Positions 1-6,888 of a DNA stretch of 16,039 nt are shown in pieces. A program made the position numbers and the translations under genes. Each line of letters begins with the position of its first letter. Position 1 is the stretch's first letter. This stretch comes from JAWLGW01 sp964569055 (lineage in GTDB: Bacteria; Planctomycetota; J058): the NCBI GenBank assembly GCA_964569055.1, contig CAZMSZ010000153.1, positions 1-16,039 of the forward strand. Reading direction: 5' to 3'. The notes under the pieces are model-generated. The model saw only the letters and a program-made list of their open reading frames with translations, was not told where the DNA came from and did not search any database.

Positions 1-37
1 ACCGGATCGTCGGAGGTTACGAGGCCCTGGGCGTAAC

Positions 38-51
38 ATAAGGGTCCTTAT
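38..51. promoter_or_regulatory. Small palindrome, possible operator
   Basis: ATAAGG and CCTTAT form a perfect 6-bp inverted repeat around a 2-nt centre. Just upstream, GTTACG (16-21) and CGTAAC (32-37) form a second inverted repeat. They lie about 80-110 nt before the gene at 129 in an otherwise very GC-rich stretch. The arrangement could bind a dimeric regulator, or it could be the terminator hairpin of a gene outside the window. The symmetry is seen; the function is a guess. Confidence 0.2.
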
Positions 52-114
52 CGGATGTTCGCCCGAGGCTCGCCGCGGAGGCCGGGCGGCCGCCAGGGGC
101 TCGTCGGGAATGGT

Positions 115-120
115 TACGCT
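115..120 (+). promoter_or_regulatory. Candidate -10 element (TACGCT) of a leaderless promoter
   Basis: TACGCT fits TAnnnT and ends 8 nt before the ATG at 129. No Shine-Dalgarno sequence lies before that ATG, so transcription would start at or next to the start codon. The same spacing is seen at four other genes of this window. No clear -35 box is visible. Confidence 0.35.
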
Positions 121-128
121 TGGTGGCC

Positions 129-545
129 ATGGCTTCAGCTTCGCCTGAGCGGTTCGAGGGGCTGCACTCCGCGACGACGGTGGTGCGGCTCGGGGTGGGG
201 TGCCTGCTGCTCGTGATCGAGGGGCGCGACGTGGGCGAGCTCGGGACGGTGACGTTCGACACCCTCGATCGGGAGCTCGAGCGGGCCGGGCGGCTGTGGC
301 TGTTCGTCGACGCCCGGAACGCGCCGAGCGCCTCGATCGCGGTGAGCGCGGCCTGGGCCGGCTGGCTCACCAAGCGGCGCGATCGGCTCGAGCGGCTGGA
401 GATGCTCGTCAGCACGCGGTTCGTCGAGATGACCGCCGAGCTGGTCCGTCGGTTCGCGGAGCTCGACGAGCAGATGCGGGTGACCTCGGACCCGGTCGCC
501 TTCGAGAGCGGCGTCTACCGCGCGTTGGTCGGCGAGCCGAGCTGA
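129..545 (+). CDS. Small STAS/SpoIIAA-like hypothetical protein
   Basis: A 138-aa cytoplasmic protein without signal peptide or membrane span. The N-terminal half alternates hydrophobic strands (LLLVIEG, LWLFVDAR) with helices; then comes a Trp-containing helix (SAAWAGWLTKRRDRL), a strand (MLVSTR) and a helical C-terminal half. This order is that of STAS/SEC14-type, SpoIIAA-like single-domain proteins common in myxobacteria, which are often annotated as hypothetical. The fold call is by pattern and is not certain, and no catalytic motif is seen. I chose the ATG at 129; an in-frame TTG at 120 would add three residues but lies inside the putative -10 hexamer. The gene stands alone and ends 90 nt before the first MITE copy. 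Confidence 0.75.
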   Translation: MASASPERFEGLHSATTVVRLGVGCLLLVIEGRDVGELGTVTFDTLDRELERAGRLWLFVDARNAPSASIAVSAAWAGWLTKRRDRLERLEMLVSTRFVEMTAELVRRFAELDEQMRVTSDPVAFESGVYRALVGEPS

Positions 546-568
546 GGCGCCCCCAGCCGCCTCGGCCA

Positions 569-626
569 GAGACCGCGCCTCCTTCGGCCTGCTGCCGGGC
601 TCCCTGGCCCGCCCGGGTCCGGTCTC
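569..626. terminator. Weak inverted repeat after the first gene
   Basis: GAGACCG (569-575) and CGGTCTC (620-626) are perfect 7-bp complements 44 nt apart, with GC-rich, partly self-complementary sequence between them. They lie 24 nt after the stop codon at 545 and before the MITE. There is no T tract. A structured transcript end is possible but weakly supported. Confidence 0.2.
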
Positions 627-635
627 CGTGGGCTA

Positions 636-794
636 GGCTCTGTCTCGGAACTCGGACCGCGCCCTCGCTCGCCCTCGTCGCCGCTGGCTTCGTTGCTCGT
701 CGGGCACAATGCGCTGCATTGCTGTCCCTCCTCGCGCCTCGCCAGCGGCGACGACTGCTTCGCGATGGCGCGATCCGAGTTTCGAGACAGAGCC
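636..794 (+). mobile_element. MITE copy 1 (159 bp, TA-flanked hairpin element)
   Basis: The element begins GGCTCTGTCTCG and ends with the exact reverse complement CGAGACAGAGCC. It is flanked on both sides by TA (634-635, 795-796), which looks like a 2-bp target duplication. The two halves are imperfect inverted repeats along their whole length, and a perfect apex (CAATGC/GCATTG, 707-721) lies at the exact centre. A second copy lies in opposite orientation at 3459-3617 with only three differences. It has no gene of its own. TA duplication is typical of IS630/Tc1-like transposases and some IS5-group elements, so a related transposase elsewhere probably mobilised it; none is in this window. Its right end lies 33 nt before the start codon at 828 and could affect expression of that gene. 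Confidence 0.88.
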
Positions 795-812
795 TACGCT
801 CACGAGAGCCCC

Positions 813-819
813 GAGGAGG
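813..819 (+). promoter_or_regulatory. Shine-Dalgarno sequence deciding the start at 828
   Basis: GAGGAGG lies 8 nt before the ATG at 828. The same frame is open back to 693, but that upstream part is MITE sequence, so this site fixes the real start. Confidence 0.75.
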
Positions 820-827
820 TCCCGCCC

Positions 828-1280
828 ATGGCCCACCGCACCCTTGCCTTGATCGAGGCGCTCCGCGCCACGGCCGATCGGCTGGCGGCCGGGGCGCCGT
901 ACCAGTGGGGGCACTACGGGTCGTGCAACTGCGGGCACCTGGCCCAGACGCTCACCGGGCGGTCGGCGGCGGAGATCCACCGGCTGGCGCAGGACCGGGA
1001 CGGAGACTGGGCGCGGCAGGCCGAGGAGCTCTGCCCGACCAGCGGATTCGAGCTGGGCGCCGTGATCCGGCAGCTGCTGGCGGCCGGGCTTCGGCTGGAG
1101 GACGTGGTCAATCTCGAGCGGCTCTCCGACCCGCGCGTCCTGGCGCGGCTCCCCTCCGACCCGCGCGACGTGCGGCGCAACCGACGCGAGGACGTGGTCG
1201 TCTACCTGCGCACCTGGGCCGACGTCCTCCGGGACGAGCTGCCGGCCTCGCCGGTCGCCGCGGTGACCACGGCATCCTGA
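828..1280 (+). CDS. Conserved hypothetical protein with CNCG motif
   Basis: A 150-aa soluble protein of a family that I recall from Bacteroidota, Myxococcota and others, with no established function. Its conserved landmarks are visible: YQWGHYGSCNCGHLAQ (residues 25-40, with Cys33, Cys35 and His37), an Ile-His at 50-51, DWARQAEELCPTSG (60-73, with Cys69), LERLSDP (96-102) and VVVYLRTWADVL (123-134). The grouped Cys/His residues suggest a metal site or a reactive thiol, but this is inference. The start is the ATG after GAGGAGG. The MITE ends 33 nt upstream and may have separated the gene from its original promoter. A TACGCT hexamer at 795-800, partly made of the TA target site, could serve as a new -10 box. 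Confidence 0.88.
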   Translation: MAHRTLALIEALRATADRLAAGAPYQWGHYGSCNCGHLAQTLTGRSAAEIHRLAQDRDGDWARQAEELCPTSGFELGAVIRQLLAAGLRLEDVVNLERLSDPRVLARLPSDPRDVRRNRREDVVVYLRTWADVLRDELPASPVAAVTTAS

Positions 1281-1632
1281 GATCGACGCTCGCGAACCGC
1301 TCCTTACGCCAACGCGTTACGCGAGGCGCCTGATATCAGTATATGTATGCGCGTCGGTTTTGTGCGCTATAACGCGCGCGTGCGCTTGGCCGCCGTATCA
1401 TGCCCAGCTTATCGCCATGTGCGCTCCTGGGTGCTTCGTCTCGCGAGCGGGCGATTCGTTCCGTCTCTCGATAGCCTTGCGACTCGCTTGCGTGCCATTT
1501 TCTCGTCTTCGTGAGCCCGGCTTCGTTTCGGATCCGGGGCGCACCCAGTGAGCCTCCCTCCGCAACAAGCTAACTCTGCACGAGTTGCGTGCGGCCCCTC
1601 CCTTGCGCAGGCGGCCCTCGTCAGGAGGCCCC
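1281..1632. other. 352-bp non-coding stretch, T-richer than the rest
   Basis: No convincing gene lies here on either strand. It is visibly richer in A/T than the flanking genes, with an AT patch at 1331-1349, palindromes AACGCGTT (1311-1318) and CTGATATCAG (1330-1339), and a TATAAC hexamer at 1368-1373. A 13/12-nt inverted repeat with one bulge (GCTC-CTGGGTGC near 1423-1434; GCACCCAGTGAGC at 1541-1553) encloses about 130 bp. It probably holds the promoter and 5' leader of the lipoprotein gene at 1633. A structured leader, small RNA or old element remnant is possible. Confidence 0.4.
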
Positions 1633-3459
1633 ATGGCACCGATCGCGACTCGCTCCCCTGCCCTGCTCGCCGCGCTGGCGCTGGTCGCCGGCTGCGGCGC
1701 CAGCCAGAGCGACGGGTCCGGCCTCCTCGCCACGGGCCAGTCGACCGCGGGGATCACCTCCGCCGCGACGGGCGGGCTGACCGGCCTTCAGGGTCAGGGG
1801 TCGCCCTTCGCGGGCCCGCGGATCGACATCGTGTCGCCGTCCCGCGGCGACTACCTCCCCGCCGGCCCCGTGCAGGTCGAGGCCTCGGTCACCCAGGGCG
1901 GCGCCAAGGTCGCCGCGGTCCACGTCAACGGCCTGGCCGCCCCGGTCGCCAAGGACGGGACGGTCCTCGCGACCGTCGACCTCGTCCCGGGCCTGAACAC
2001 GATCCTGGTCGAGGCCTGGGACTCGCAGAACTTCCGCTCCGAGCGGCACGTGTCGGTCCTCGCCGGGCAGTTCGCCCCCGAGGCGGAGGCCGTCGCCCAG
2101 GCCGCCGCGGTCCGCCTGACCGAAGGCGCCCTCGACGGGTTCGAGCCGGGGATCGGCAGCGGGATCGAGGCGCAGCGCGCCGCGATCACCGCGGCCGTGC
2201 TCGGGGCCAAGCCGCCCAAGGACACCAAGCTCGAGGGCTTCCGGTTCGGCGCGGTGGACGCCACCCTCGACGCGGTCCCCGGCGGCGTCCGCTTCACGAT
2301 CGCGATCGACGCCGTCGAGCTCGACATCGCCTACCGCGCCACGATCCTGTGGGTGTTCCACAAGACCAAGCGCGGGACCGTCCGCGCCAACCGCCTGACC
2401 CTGGAGGGCACGGCCAGCGTGACGCTGCAGGGCGGCGCGCTGGTGACCCAGGTCACGCAGGTGACCCCCACCGTCGCGGGCTTCTCGGTCCCCGACTGGG
2501 CGGACGACCACGAGGCCGATCTGCGCCGCGCCTTCACGCAGGCCTTCGCGCAGCAGGCCGCCCGCGAGCTCGACGCCCGCCTGGCCACCCTGGCCCAGGG
2601 CACGCCGACGGCGGGGACTGTCGCCCAGAACGTGCTCGGGAACGCGCTGCAGGTCGGCTGGACCCTCCAGGCGATCGCGTTCGACGACGACGGCGCGACC
2701 GCGAGCTTCTCGGGGAGCGTCCGAGCCGCCACCCCGACCCACGGGCTCGAGGACCGCACCCTGGTGACGCGCGCCCCGCTGGCGACCCTGGGCGGCGCGG
2801 GGAACGGCGCCTGGAACGCGGCGCTGGCCCTGCACCAGGACACGCTCAACCAGGCGCTGCACGCCGCCTGGCGCGCGGGCGCCCTCTCCTTCTCGGTCGA
2901 CGCAGCCACCTTCGCGCAGCTCGCGCCCGGCGCGGCGCCGTTCGACACCACCGCGATCCTGACCGCGGCGCCCCAGCTCGCGGCCGTCCTCCCCGCCGGC
3001 CTCCCCCTCGAGCTCGAGGTGGAGGGGCAGCTGCCCCCCGTGGTCGCGCTCCGCGCCGCCGGCCAGGGGCCTGGGCTGCTGGACCTCGGCCTGGGCGGCC
3101 TGCGGATCAAGCTGTTCCTGATCGAGGCCTCCGGCCAGCGCACGCCGCTGATCGAGGCCATCTACTCCCTGCGGGTCCCCGCCGACGTCGTGGAGCGCGC
3201 CGGCGCGATCGAGCTCGAGCCCGCCGCGCTGCCCGCCGTCCACGTCGACGTGGTCGGGCCGGCGCTCCCCGGCAGCGAGCCGGTGCTCGAGCAGCTGACC
3301 GCCACGCTCGCGCCGCAGCTCCTCCAGGCGGCCCTGGGCTCCCTGCGCGGGATCGCGATCCCCACGATCAAGGGCACGACCCTCAGCGGCGTGACGTTCC
3401 AGACCAGCGGGCAGACCCTGGTGGCCGCGGGCGCGGCGGTGCGGGCGAGCAACCCCTAG
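1633..3459 (+). CDS. Large lipoprotein with Ig-like domain, possible lipid-binding body
   Basis: A 608-aa protein starting at the ATG 4 nt after AGGAGG (1623-1628). Residues 7-21 form a short lipoprotein signal ending in the lipobox VAGC (Cys21), so it is predicted to be membrane-anchored and periplasmic or surface exposed. A Gly/Ser/Ala-rich linker follows. Residues about 62-145 form an Ig-like beta domain (DIVSPSRGDYLPAGPV, VHVNG, LVPGLNTILVEAWDS) like those in glucodextranase-B-type repeats. The remaining 450 residues alternate amphipathic strands and helices. One segment near 400-432 (DTLNQALHAAWRAGALSF) recalls the helix of BPI/LBP-type (TULIP) lipid-binding proteins; that link is tentative. 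The stop codon TAG is made by the TA target site plus the first base of MITE copy 2. Confidence 0.85.
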   Translation: MAPIATRSPALLAALALVAGCGASQSDGSGLLATGQSTAGITSAATGGLTGLQGQGSPFAGPRIDIVSPSRGDYLPAGPVQVEASVTQGGAKVAAVHVNGLAAPVAKDGTVLATVDLVPGLNTILVEAWDSQNFRSERHVSVLAGQFAPEAEAVAQAAAVRLTEGALDGFEPGIGSGIEAQRAAITAAVLGAKPPKDTKLEGFRFGAVDATLDAVPGGVRFTIAIDAVELDIAYRATILWVFHKTKRGTVRANRLTLEGTASVTLQGGALVTQVTQVTPTVAGFSVPDWADDHEADLRRAFTQAFAQQAARELDARLATLAQGTPTAGTVAQNVLGNALQVGWTLQAIAFDDDGATASFSGSVRAATPTHGLEDRTLVTRAPLATLGGAGNGAWNAALALHQDTLNQALHAAWRAGALSFSVDAATFAQLAPGAAPFDTTAILTAAPQLAAVLPAGLPLELEVEGQLPPVVALRAAGQGPGLLDLGLGGLRIKLFLIEASGQRTPLIEAIYSLRVPADVVERAGAIELEPAALPAVHVDVVGPALPGSEPVLEQLTATLAPQLLQAALGSLRGIAIPTIKGTTLSGVTFQTSGQTLVAAGAAVRASNP

Positions 3460-3617
3460 GCTCTGTCTCGAAGCTCGGATCGCGCCATCGCGAAGCAGTC
3501 GTCGCCGCTGGCGAGGCGCGAGGAGGGACAGCAATGCAGCGCATTGTGCCCGACGAGCAACGAAGCCAGCGGCGGCGAGGGCGAGCGAGGGCGCGGTCCG
3601 AGTTTCGAGACAGAGCC
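3459..3617 (-). mobile_element. MITE copy 2 (159 bp, inverted relative to copy 1)
   Basis: Exactly the same length as copy 1. When reverse-complemented it differs from copy 1 at only three positions, about 98% identity. TA lies on both sides (3457-3458, 3618-3619). The element supplies the last base of the stop codon of each flanking convergent gene: TAG at 3457-3459 on the plus strand and TAG at 3619-3617 on the minus strand. As a long imperfect hairpin between convergent genes it may now act as a two-way transcription terminator. No transposase is present. Confidence 0.88.
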
Positions 3618-4102
3618 TAATCGGGCTCCCCTCCCCTGCCCTGCCCCGCCGCGCGCACGAGCCGCAGCCCCGAGCGCGGCGCGAAGTCGCCGTCGGGAAG
3701 CCCCCAGGAGTAGCGGTAGCCGAGCGCTCCGTCGGGGTGGAGGTCGACCGCGATCTCCATCCTGAAGGCGGCGCGATCGGCGGGGTCGCCCACCCCGAAC
3801 ACCAGCGTCCGCGTGTCCGCCTCGGCCTCTTCGCGGCGGAGCGGCAGCACGAGCAGCCCGCCCCCGTTGCTGCCGAGCGTGACCAGCGTGGGCCGCCCGC
3901 CCTCGCCCGGGCCGATCAGGGTGTGCTCGGCGTGGAACACCTCGCCGCCCTCGCCCCTCGCCATGAACTCGAGCGCCACCCCTGGGACCCCGGCGACCGC
4001 CCGCAGGGTGAGCGTGCCCACGAACGGCTGGCGGTCGTGGTTGATCCCCTCGCCCCGGTAGGTGCCCGCCCGCTCCACGAGCTCGGCGATGGCGTCGGTC
4101 AT
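3617..4102 (-). CDS. Conserved hypothetical protein, lipocalin-like beta-rich
   Basis: A 161-aa soluble protein without signal peptide. It is rich in short beta strands and opens with GTYRGEGINHDRQPFVGTLTL (13-33), followed by VALEFMARG and FHAEHTLIGP. A conserved-looking C-terminal block FRMEIAVDLHPDGALGYRYS (113-132) continues into WGLPDGDFAPRSG. This pattern suggests a small beta-barrel of the DUF1579 or lipocalin type, by fold impression only; I cannot name a function. The ATG at 4102 follows a run of GGAGG on the minus strand (plus 4106-4116), with TAGGGT as a possible -10 upstream. It is divergent from the lipoprotein at 4219 and convergent with the one at 1633; its stop codon borders MITE copy 2. 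Confidence 0.82.
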   Translation of the reverse strand: MTDAIAELVERAGTYRGEGINHDRQPFVGTLTLRAVAGVPGVALEFMARGEGGEVFHAEHTLIGPGEGGRPTLVTLGSNGGGLLVLPLRREEAEADTRTLVFGVGDPADRAAFRMEIAVDLHPDGALGYRYSWGLPDGDFAPRSGLRLVRAAGQGRGGEPD

Positions 4103-4207
4103 GGGCCTCCTCCTCCGGTCCGCACCCTACCTGGGTCCTGGCCCGACGCGCGTTGCCACCGCCGGCGGCCCCTGGAAGAATCGGAGCGACGCCGCAGCCG
4201 CGACGTC

Positions 4208-4213
4208 AGGAGG
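4208..4213 (+). promoter_or_regulatory. Shine-Dalgarno sequence deciding a GTG start
   Basis: AGGAGG lies 5 nt before the GTG at 4219. The frame is open further upstream to 4153, but only this start places a short basic n-region directly before the hydrophobic signal and lipobox. Confidence 0.7.
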
Positions 4214-4218
4214 TGCCG

Positions 4219-4908
4219 GTGGCCCGCCGTCTCGTGCTCGCCTGCTCGCTCGCGCTCGCCAGCGTCGGCTGCCCCAAGGATCCGCCCGCACCGGCGCAGC
4301 ACGCCACGCCGGCGGCGGAGGTCGACGACTTCGACCCCGGCGCCGAGCGCCCGGCGCTCCCGAGCGCGGGGTTCGCGCGCCCGCGCGCCACGCCGGCGAC
4401 CGACCCGCGCGCCCGCGAGCTGCAGTCCCTGTTCGGCGACGCGGTGGCGGCCGGCCGCGCGGGCGACCTCCGCCGCCTCGAGGGCCTGGCGCGCGGCCTG
4501 TACCCGCTCCCCGAGCGGATCGGCGGCGCCCTGCGCCCCGACGCCCCGCCCGGCATGATCCGGGCCGTGCACGCCATGTATGCCGCGATCAAGCCGCCGG
4601 AGGGCGACACGGCCGCCTGGGCGCGCTTGTTCCCGATCCCGTCCGACCGGACCGAGGTCCGGGTCTACGCCGCCACCACCGAGGAGATCGCCGCCAACGA
4701 CCCCGGCGGGACGGTCGACCTCGAGTTCCCGCGCGAGGCGGTGGGCGCGGCCAAGAGCGTCCTCGCGCCGGGGGTGCGCTTCTTCGAGGTCGAGGTGGTC
4801 AAGCCCGGCGAGGACGCCGGGACCAAGTTCCACCTGCTGTTCCACGACGGCGAAGCCTGGCGCATGCTCGGCCCGATCTGGCGGGTCAACCGCGCGCGCA
4901 AGCGGTAG
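4219..4908 (+). CDS. Small putative lipoprotein, function unknown
   Basis: A 229-aa protein. The GTG start gives MARRLVLACSLALASVGC: a basic end, a hydrophobic core and a lipobox-like SVGC with Cys18, so export and lipidation are likely although Ser at -3 is not the commonest residue. A Pro/Ala-rich linker (19-50) with acidic DDFDPG follows, then a helical middle (LQSLFGDAVAAGRAGDLRRL) and a C-terminal half with strands such as VRVYAATTEEI, VRFFEVEVVK and FHLLFHDGEAWRMLGPIWRV. The end resembles small NTF2-like or DUF-type domains that hold a substrate or peptide, but I do not recognise the family. It is divergent from the gene at 4102 and convergent with the oxidoreductase at 4972. Confidence 0.82.
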   Translation: MARRLVLACSLALASVGCPKDPPAPAQHATPAAEVDDFDPGAERPALPSAGFARPRATPATDPRARELQSLFGDAVAAGRAGDLRRLEGLARGLYPLPERIGGALRPDAPPGMIRAVHAMYAAIKPPEGDTAAWARLFPIPSDRTEVRVYAATTEEIAANDPGGTVDLEFPREAVGAAKSVLAPGVRFFEVEVVKPGEDAGTKFHLLFHDGEAWRMLGPIWRVNRARKR

Positions 4909-4958
4909 CCCCAATCCCCTGCCCTGGCCCTTGCCCCTGCCCGAGCTGCGACCCACTC

Positions 4959-4973
4959 GACCGCAGCGCGGTC
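4959..4973. terminator. Stem-loop between convergent genes
   Basis: GACCGC-AGC-GCGGTC is a perfect 6-bp stem with a 3-nt loop about 50 nt after the lipoprotein stop, touching the stop codon of the minus-strand oxidoreductase. There is no T tract on either side. It could end transcription from both genes, but evidence is limited to the symmetry. Confidence 0.3.
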
Positions 4974-6027
4974 AGTCGAGCCGCAGCTCGACCGCGCTCA
5001 GCGTCTCCACGAACCCGGCGCCCAGGGCGCGGGCCGGCGTCCAGGCGCCCGGCGGGACCTCGCCCGCCAGCACGCGATCGGCGCAGGCCAGCGCCGCCTC
5101 GGCCGTGAAGCGGTAGCCCTCGGGCACGACCAGGGTCCCGCTGGCGCTGGCGCCCCTCGCGTGGCGCACGCGCCCCCACAGCTCGGTCCGGGCCGCGGCA
5201 GCCTCCACCTCGCTCGGCCCGTCCACCCAGCGCTCGACCTGCCGCTGCAGCGTGCGCTGCACGACCGGGGCGCGCCACAGCGGCCGGACCACGTCCAGCG
5301 TCCGCAGGAGCGGGGCCGCCCCGCGCGCGAGCGGGGTGTACACGGTCACGTCGGGGATCCCGGTGGTGTGATACGCGGTGCTCACGTCCCCCCACGGAAT
5401 CGCCACGACCCGCCGCGGCCCGCTGGGGAACGGCACCTCGCGCTCGATCGACGCGGCCGGCACGGTCACGATCCGCCCGTCGCGTCGCACGCGGCAGCCG
5501 TGACCGAGCGCCTCGACCATGGTCTTGGTGGTGCCCGCGCTCATGCGGCCGCCGAGCGTGGTGAACGCGAGCTCGAGCTCGACCGCGCCCGGGAGCCGCT
5601 CGGCGAGCCGCGCCGCCAGGCAGTCGGAGGGGACCACGTCGAAGCCGGCGCCCGGGAGCAGCACCACCCCAGCGCGCGCGGCGGCCTCGCGCCGCGCCAG
5701 CACCGCCTCGAACACGTCGATCTCGCCGGTGATGTCGAGGTAGTGCGCGCCGACCGCCAGACACGCCGACACCATGGGGGCGCTGGTGCGCGAGAACGGG
5801 CCCGCGCAGTGGAGCACCAGCGCCACGCCCTCCAGCCCGCGCGCCAGCTCGCGCGGGGCGTCGAGGTCGAACGCCCGCCAGGGCAGGCCGTGCGCCTCGG
5901 CCAGCGCCCGCGCTGGCGCCTCGCGCCGCCCCGCCACGATCGGCGCGTCGCCCTCGCGGACCGCGCGCTCCACGATCAAGCGCCCGGTGTAGCCGTACGC
6001 GCCGTAGACCAACAGCGCGCCGCTCAT
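4972..6027 (-). CDS. Saccharopine dehydrogenase-like NAD(P)-binding oxidoreductase
   Basis: A 351-aa cytoplasmic protein. The N-terminus LLVYGAYGYTGRLIVE carries the Rossmann dinucleotide motif GAYGYTG (9-15), typical of the saccharopine dehydrogenase/trans-acting enoyl reductase-like family. Further family landmarks are VAGRREAPARALAE, LHCAGPFSRTSAPMVSACL, GAHYLDITGE and LPGAGFDVVPSDCLAARL, followed by GGRMSAGTTKTMVE. The substrate is unknown; family relatives act on acyl or amino-acid-derived substrates. The ATG overlaps the last base-set of the upstream sigma gene (ATGA at 6027-6024) and has a GGAGGG site, so the two genes are translationally coupled. The frame is open far upstream, but that is a shadow within the sigma and kinase region. 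Confidence 0.9.
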   Translation of the reverse strand: MSGALLVYGAYGYTGRLIVERAVREGDAPIVAGRREAPARALAEAHGLPWRAFDLDAPRELARGLEGVALVLHCAGPFSRTSAPMVSACLAVGAHYLDITGEIDVFEAVLARREAAARAGVVLLPGAGFDVVPSDCLAARLAERLPGAVELELAFTTLGGRMSAGTTKTMVEALGHGCRVRRDGRIVTVPAASIEREVPFPSGPRRVVAIPWGDVSTAYHTTGIPDVTVYTPLARGAAPLLRTLDVVRPLWRAPVVQRTLQRQVERWVDGPSEVEAAAARTELWGRVRHARGASASGTLVVPEGYRFTAEAALACADRVLAGEVPPGAWTPARALGAGFVETLSAVELRLD

Positions 6028-6839
6028 GCGCCCTCCGCCTCGAAGATCAGCTCGATCCCCCGCGCCAGCTCGCGCCCGCGCACCGAGTCGTCGCCGCGGA
6101 ACGCGGGCAGCGCCGCCTGCAGCCGCTCGATCAGCTCGTCGAGCCGCTCGCGCAGCCCCTCGTCGGGCACCCGCTCGAGGTGGCGCAGCCGCTCGCGCGG
6201 GGCGCGCAGCCAGGCCTTGAACGCCTCGAGCGCCGGACCCAGCGCGCGGTCGTCGGGCGCGAGCCCCAGCTCGTCGCGCAGCAGGTGGCTGAAGATCGCG
6301 TCGCGCCCGCGGCGCAGCAGGCGCGCCACCTTGTCGACGCTGACTCCGCTGGCGGCCGCGATCTGGGCGTTGCTCTTCCCGTGGACCAGGCGGTCGACCA
6401 GCGCGTACAGGACCTCGGGGTCCTTGTGGCGCCCCTGCGTGAAGCGGTCGCGACAGGCCGCCACCGCCTCGAGCAGCGCGCCCTCGAGGTCGAGCGCCTC
6501 GACCTCGGCGGGCGGCGGCGCCTCGAGCGCCTCGGCCGCGGCGCCCTCCAGCGCGGCTGGCCGGGCCCGCCGCAGCCGATCGACCACGCGCCGCTGCACG
6601 ACCGCCTGCAGCAAGGCGCGGAACTTGCCGCGCGCGCGGTCGTGCCCGGGCGCGAGGCGCTGCTGCATCTCGATCAGCACGTCCTGCACGAGGTCGTCGC
6701 GGTCGCCCTCCGGCAGCCAGCGATACCGCCGGGCCAGCAGCCGGCGCAGCGGCTCGGCGTAGCGCGCGACCTCCTGCCAGGCGGCGTCGCCGCCCTGGAA
6801 CAGGGTCGAGCGCGTGCTGAACCACAGGCTGTCCTGCAT
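6024..6839 (-). CDS. ECF-like sigma-70 family factor with C-terminal extension
   Basis: A 271-aa predicted RNA polymerase sigma factor. Residues about 22-95 match region 2: LLARRYRWLPEGDRDDLVQD, then VLIEMQQRL and a GKFRALLQAVVQRRVVDRLR stretch. After an Ala/Glu-rich linker, residues about 135-185 form region 4 with the helix-turn-helix SNAQIAAASGVSVDKVARLL. Some 85 further residues (190-271) of charged helices follow; ordinary ECF factors end soon after region 4, so this tail may be a regulatory domain. No anti-sigma gene is adjacent. Instead a membrane Ser/Thr kinase is divergently transcribed 61 bp away, as in ECF groups thought to be switched on by phosphorylation. The opening MQDSLWFSTRSTL resembles such factors from Planctomycetota. 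The ATG at 6839 has no Shine-Dalgarno but TACGAT 8 nt upstream. Confidence 0.88.
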   Translation of the reverse strand: MQDSLWFSTRSTLFQGGDAAWQEVARYAEPLRRLLARRYRWLPEGDRDDLVQDVLIEMQQRLAPGHDRARGKFRALLQAVVQRRVVDRLRRARPAALEGAAAEALEAPPPAEVEALDLEGALLEAVAACRDRFTQGRHKDPEVLYALVDRLVHGKSNAQIAAASGVSVDKVARLLRRGRDAIFSHLLRDELGLAPDDRALGPALEAFKAWLRAPRERLRHLERVPDEGLRERLDELIERLQAALPAFRGDDSVRGRELARGIELIFEAEGA

Positions 6840-6847
6840 GGCCGCAG

Positions 6848-6853
6848 ATCGTA
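6848..6853 (-). promoter_or_regulatory. Candidate -10 (TACGAT) of a leaderless sigma-gene promoter
   Basis: On the minus strand TACGAT is followed by 8 nt and then the ATG at 6839, with no Shine-Dalgarno sequence. It lies within the 61 bp shared with the divergent kinase gene, so both promoters must overlap or abut. Confidence 0.4.
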
Positions 6854-6888
6854 GCCCGCGAGGGTGGCGACGCGAGCCGAGCCGGGAC

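Noticed and set aside
693..827. Upstream extension of the CNCG protein
   Set aside because: These codons lie mostly inside MITE copy 1, and a clear Shine-Dalgarno marks the ATG at 828.
1548..3620. Long frames on both strands over the lipoprotein gene
   Set aside because: Composition is Arg/Pro/Gly-rich low-complexity, there is no signal or domain, and only the 1633-3459 frame has a Shine-Dalgarno, lipobox and Ig-like pattern.
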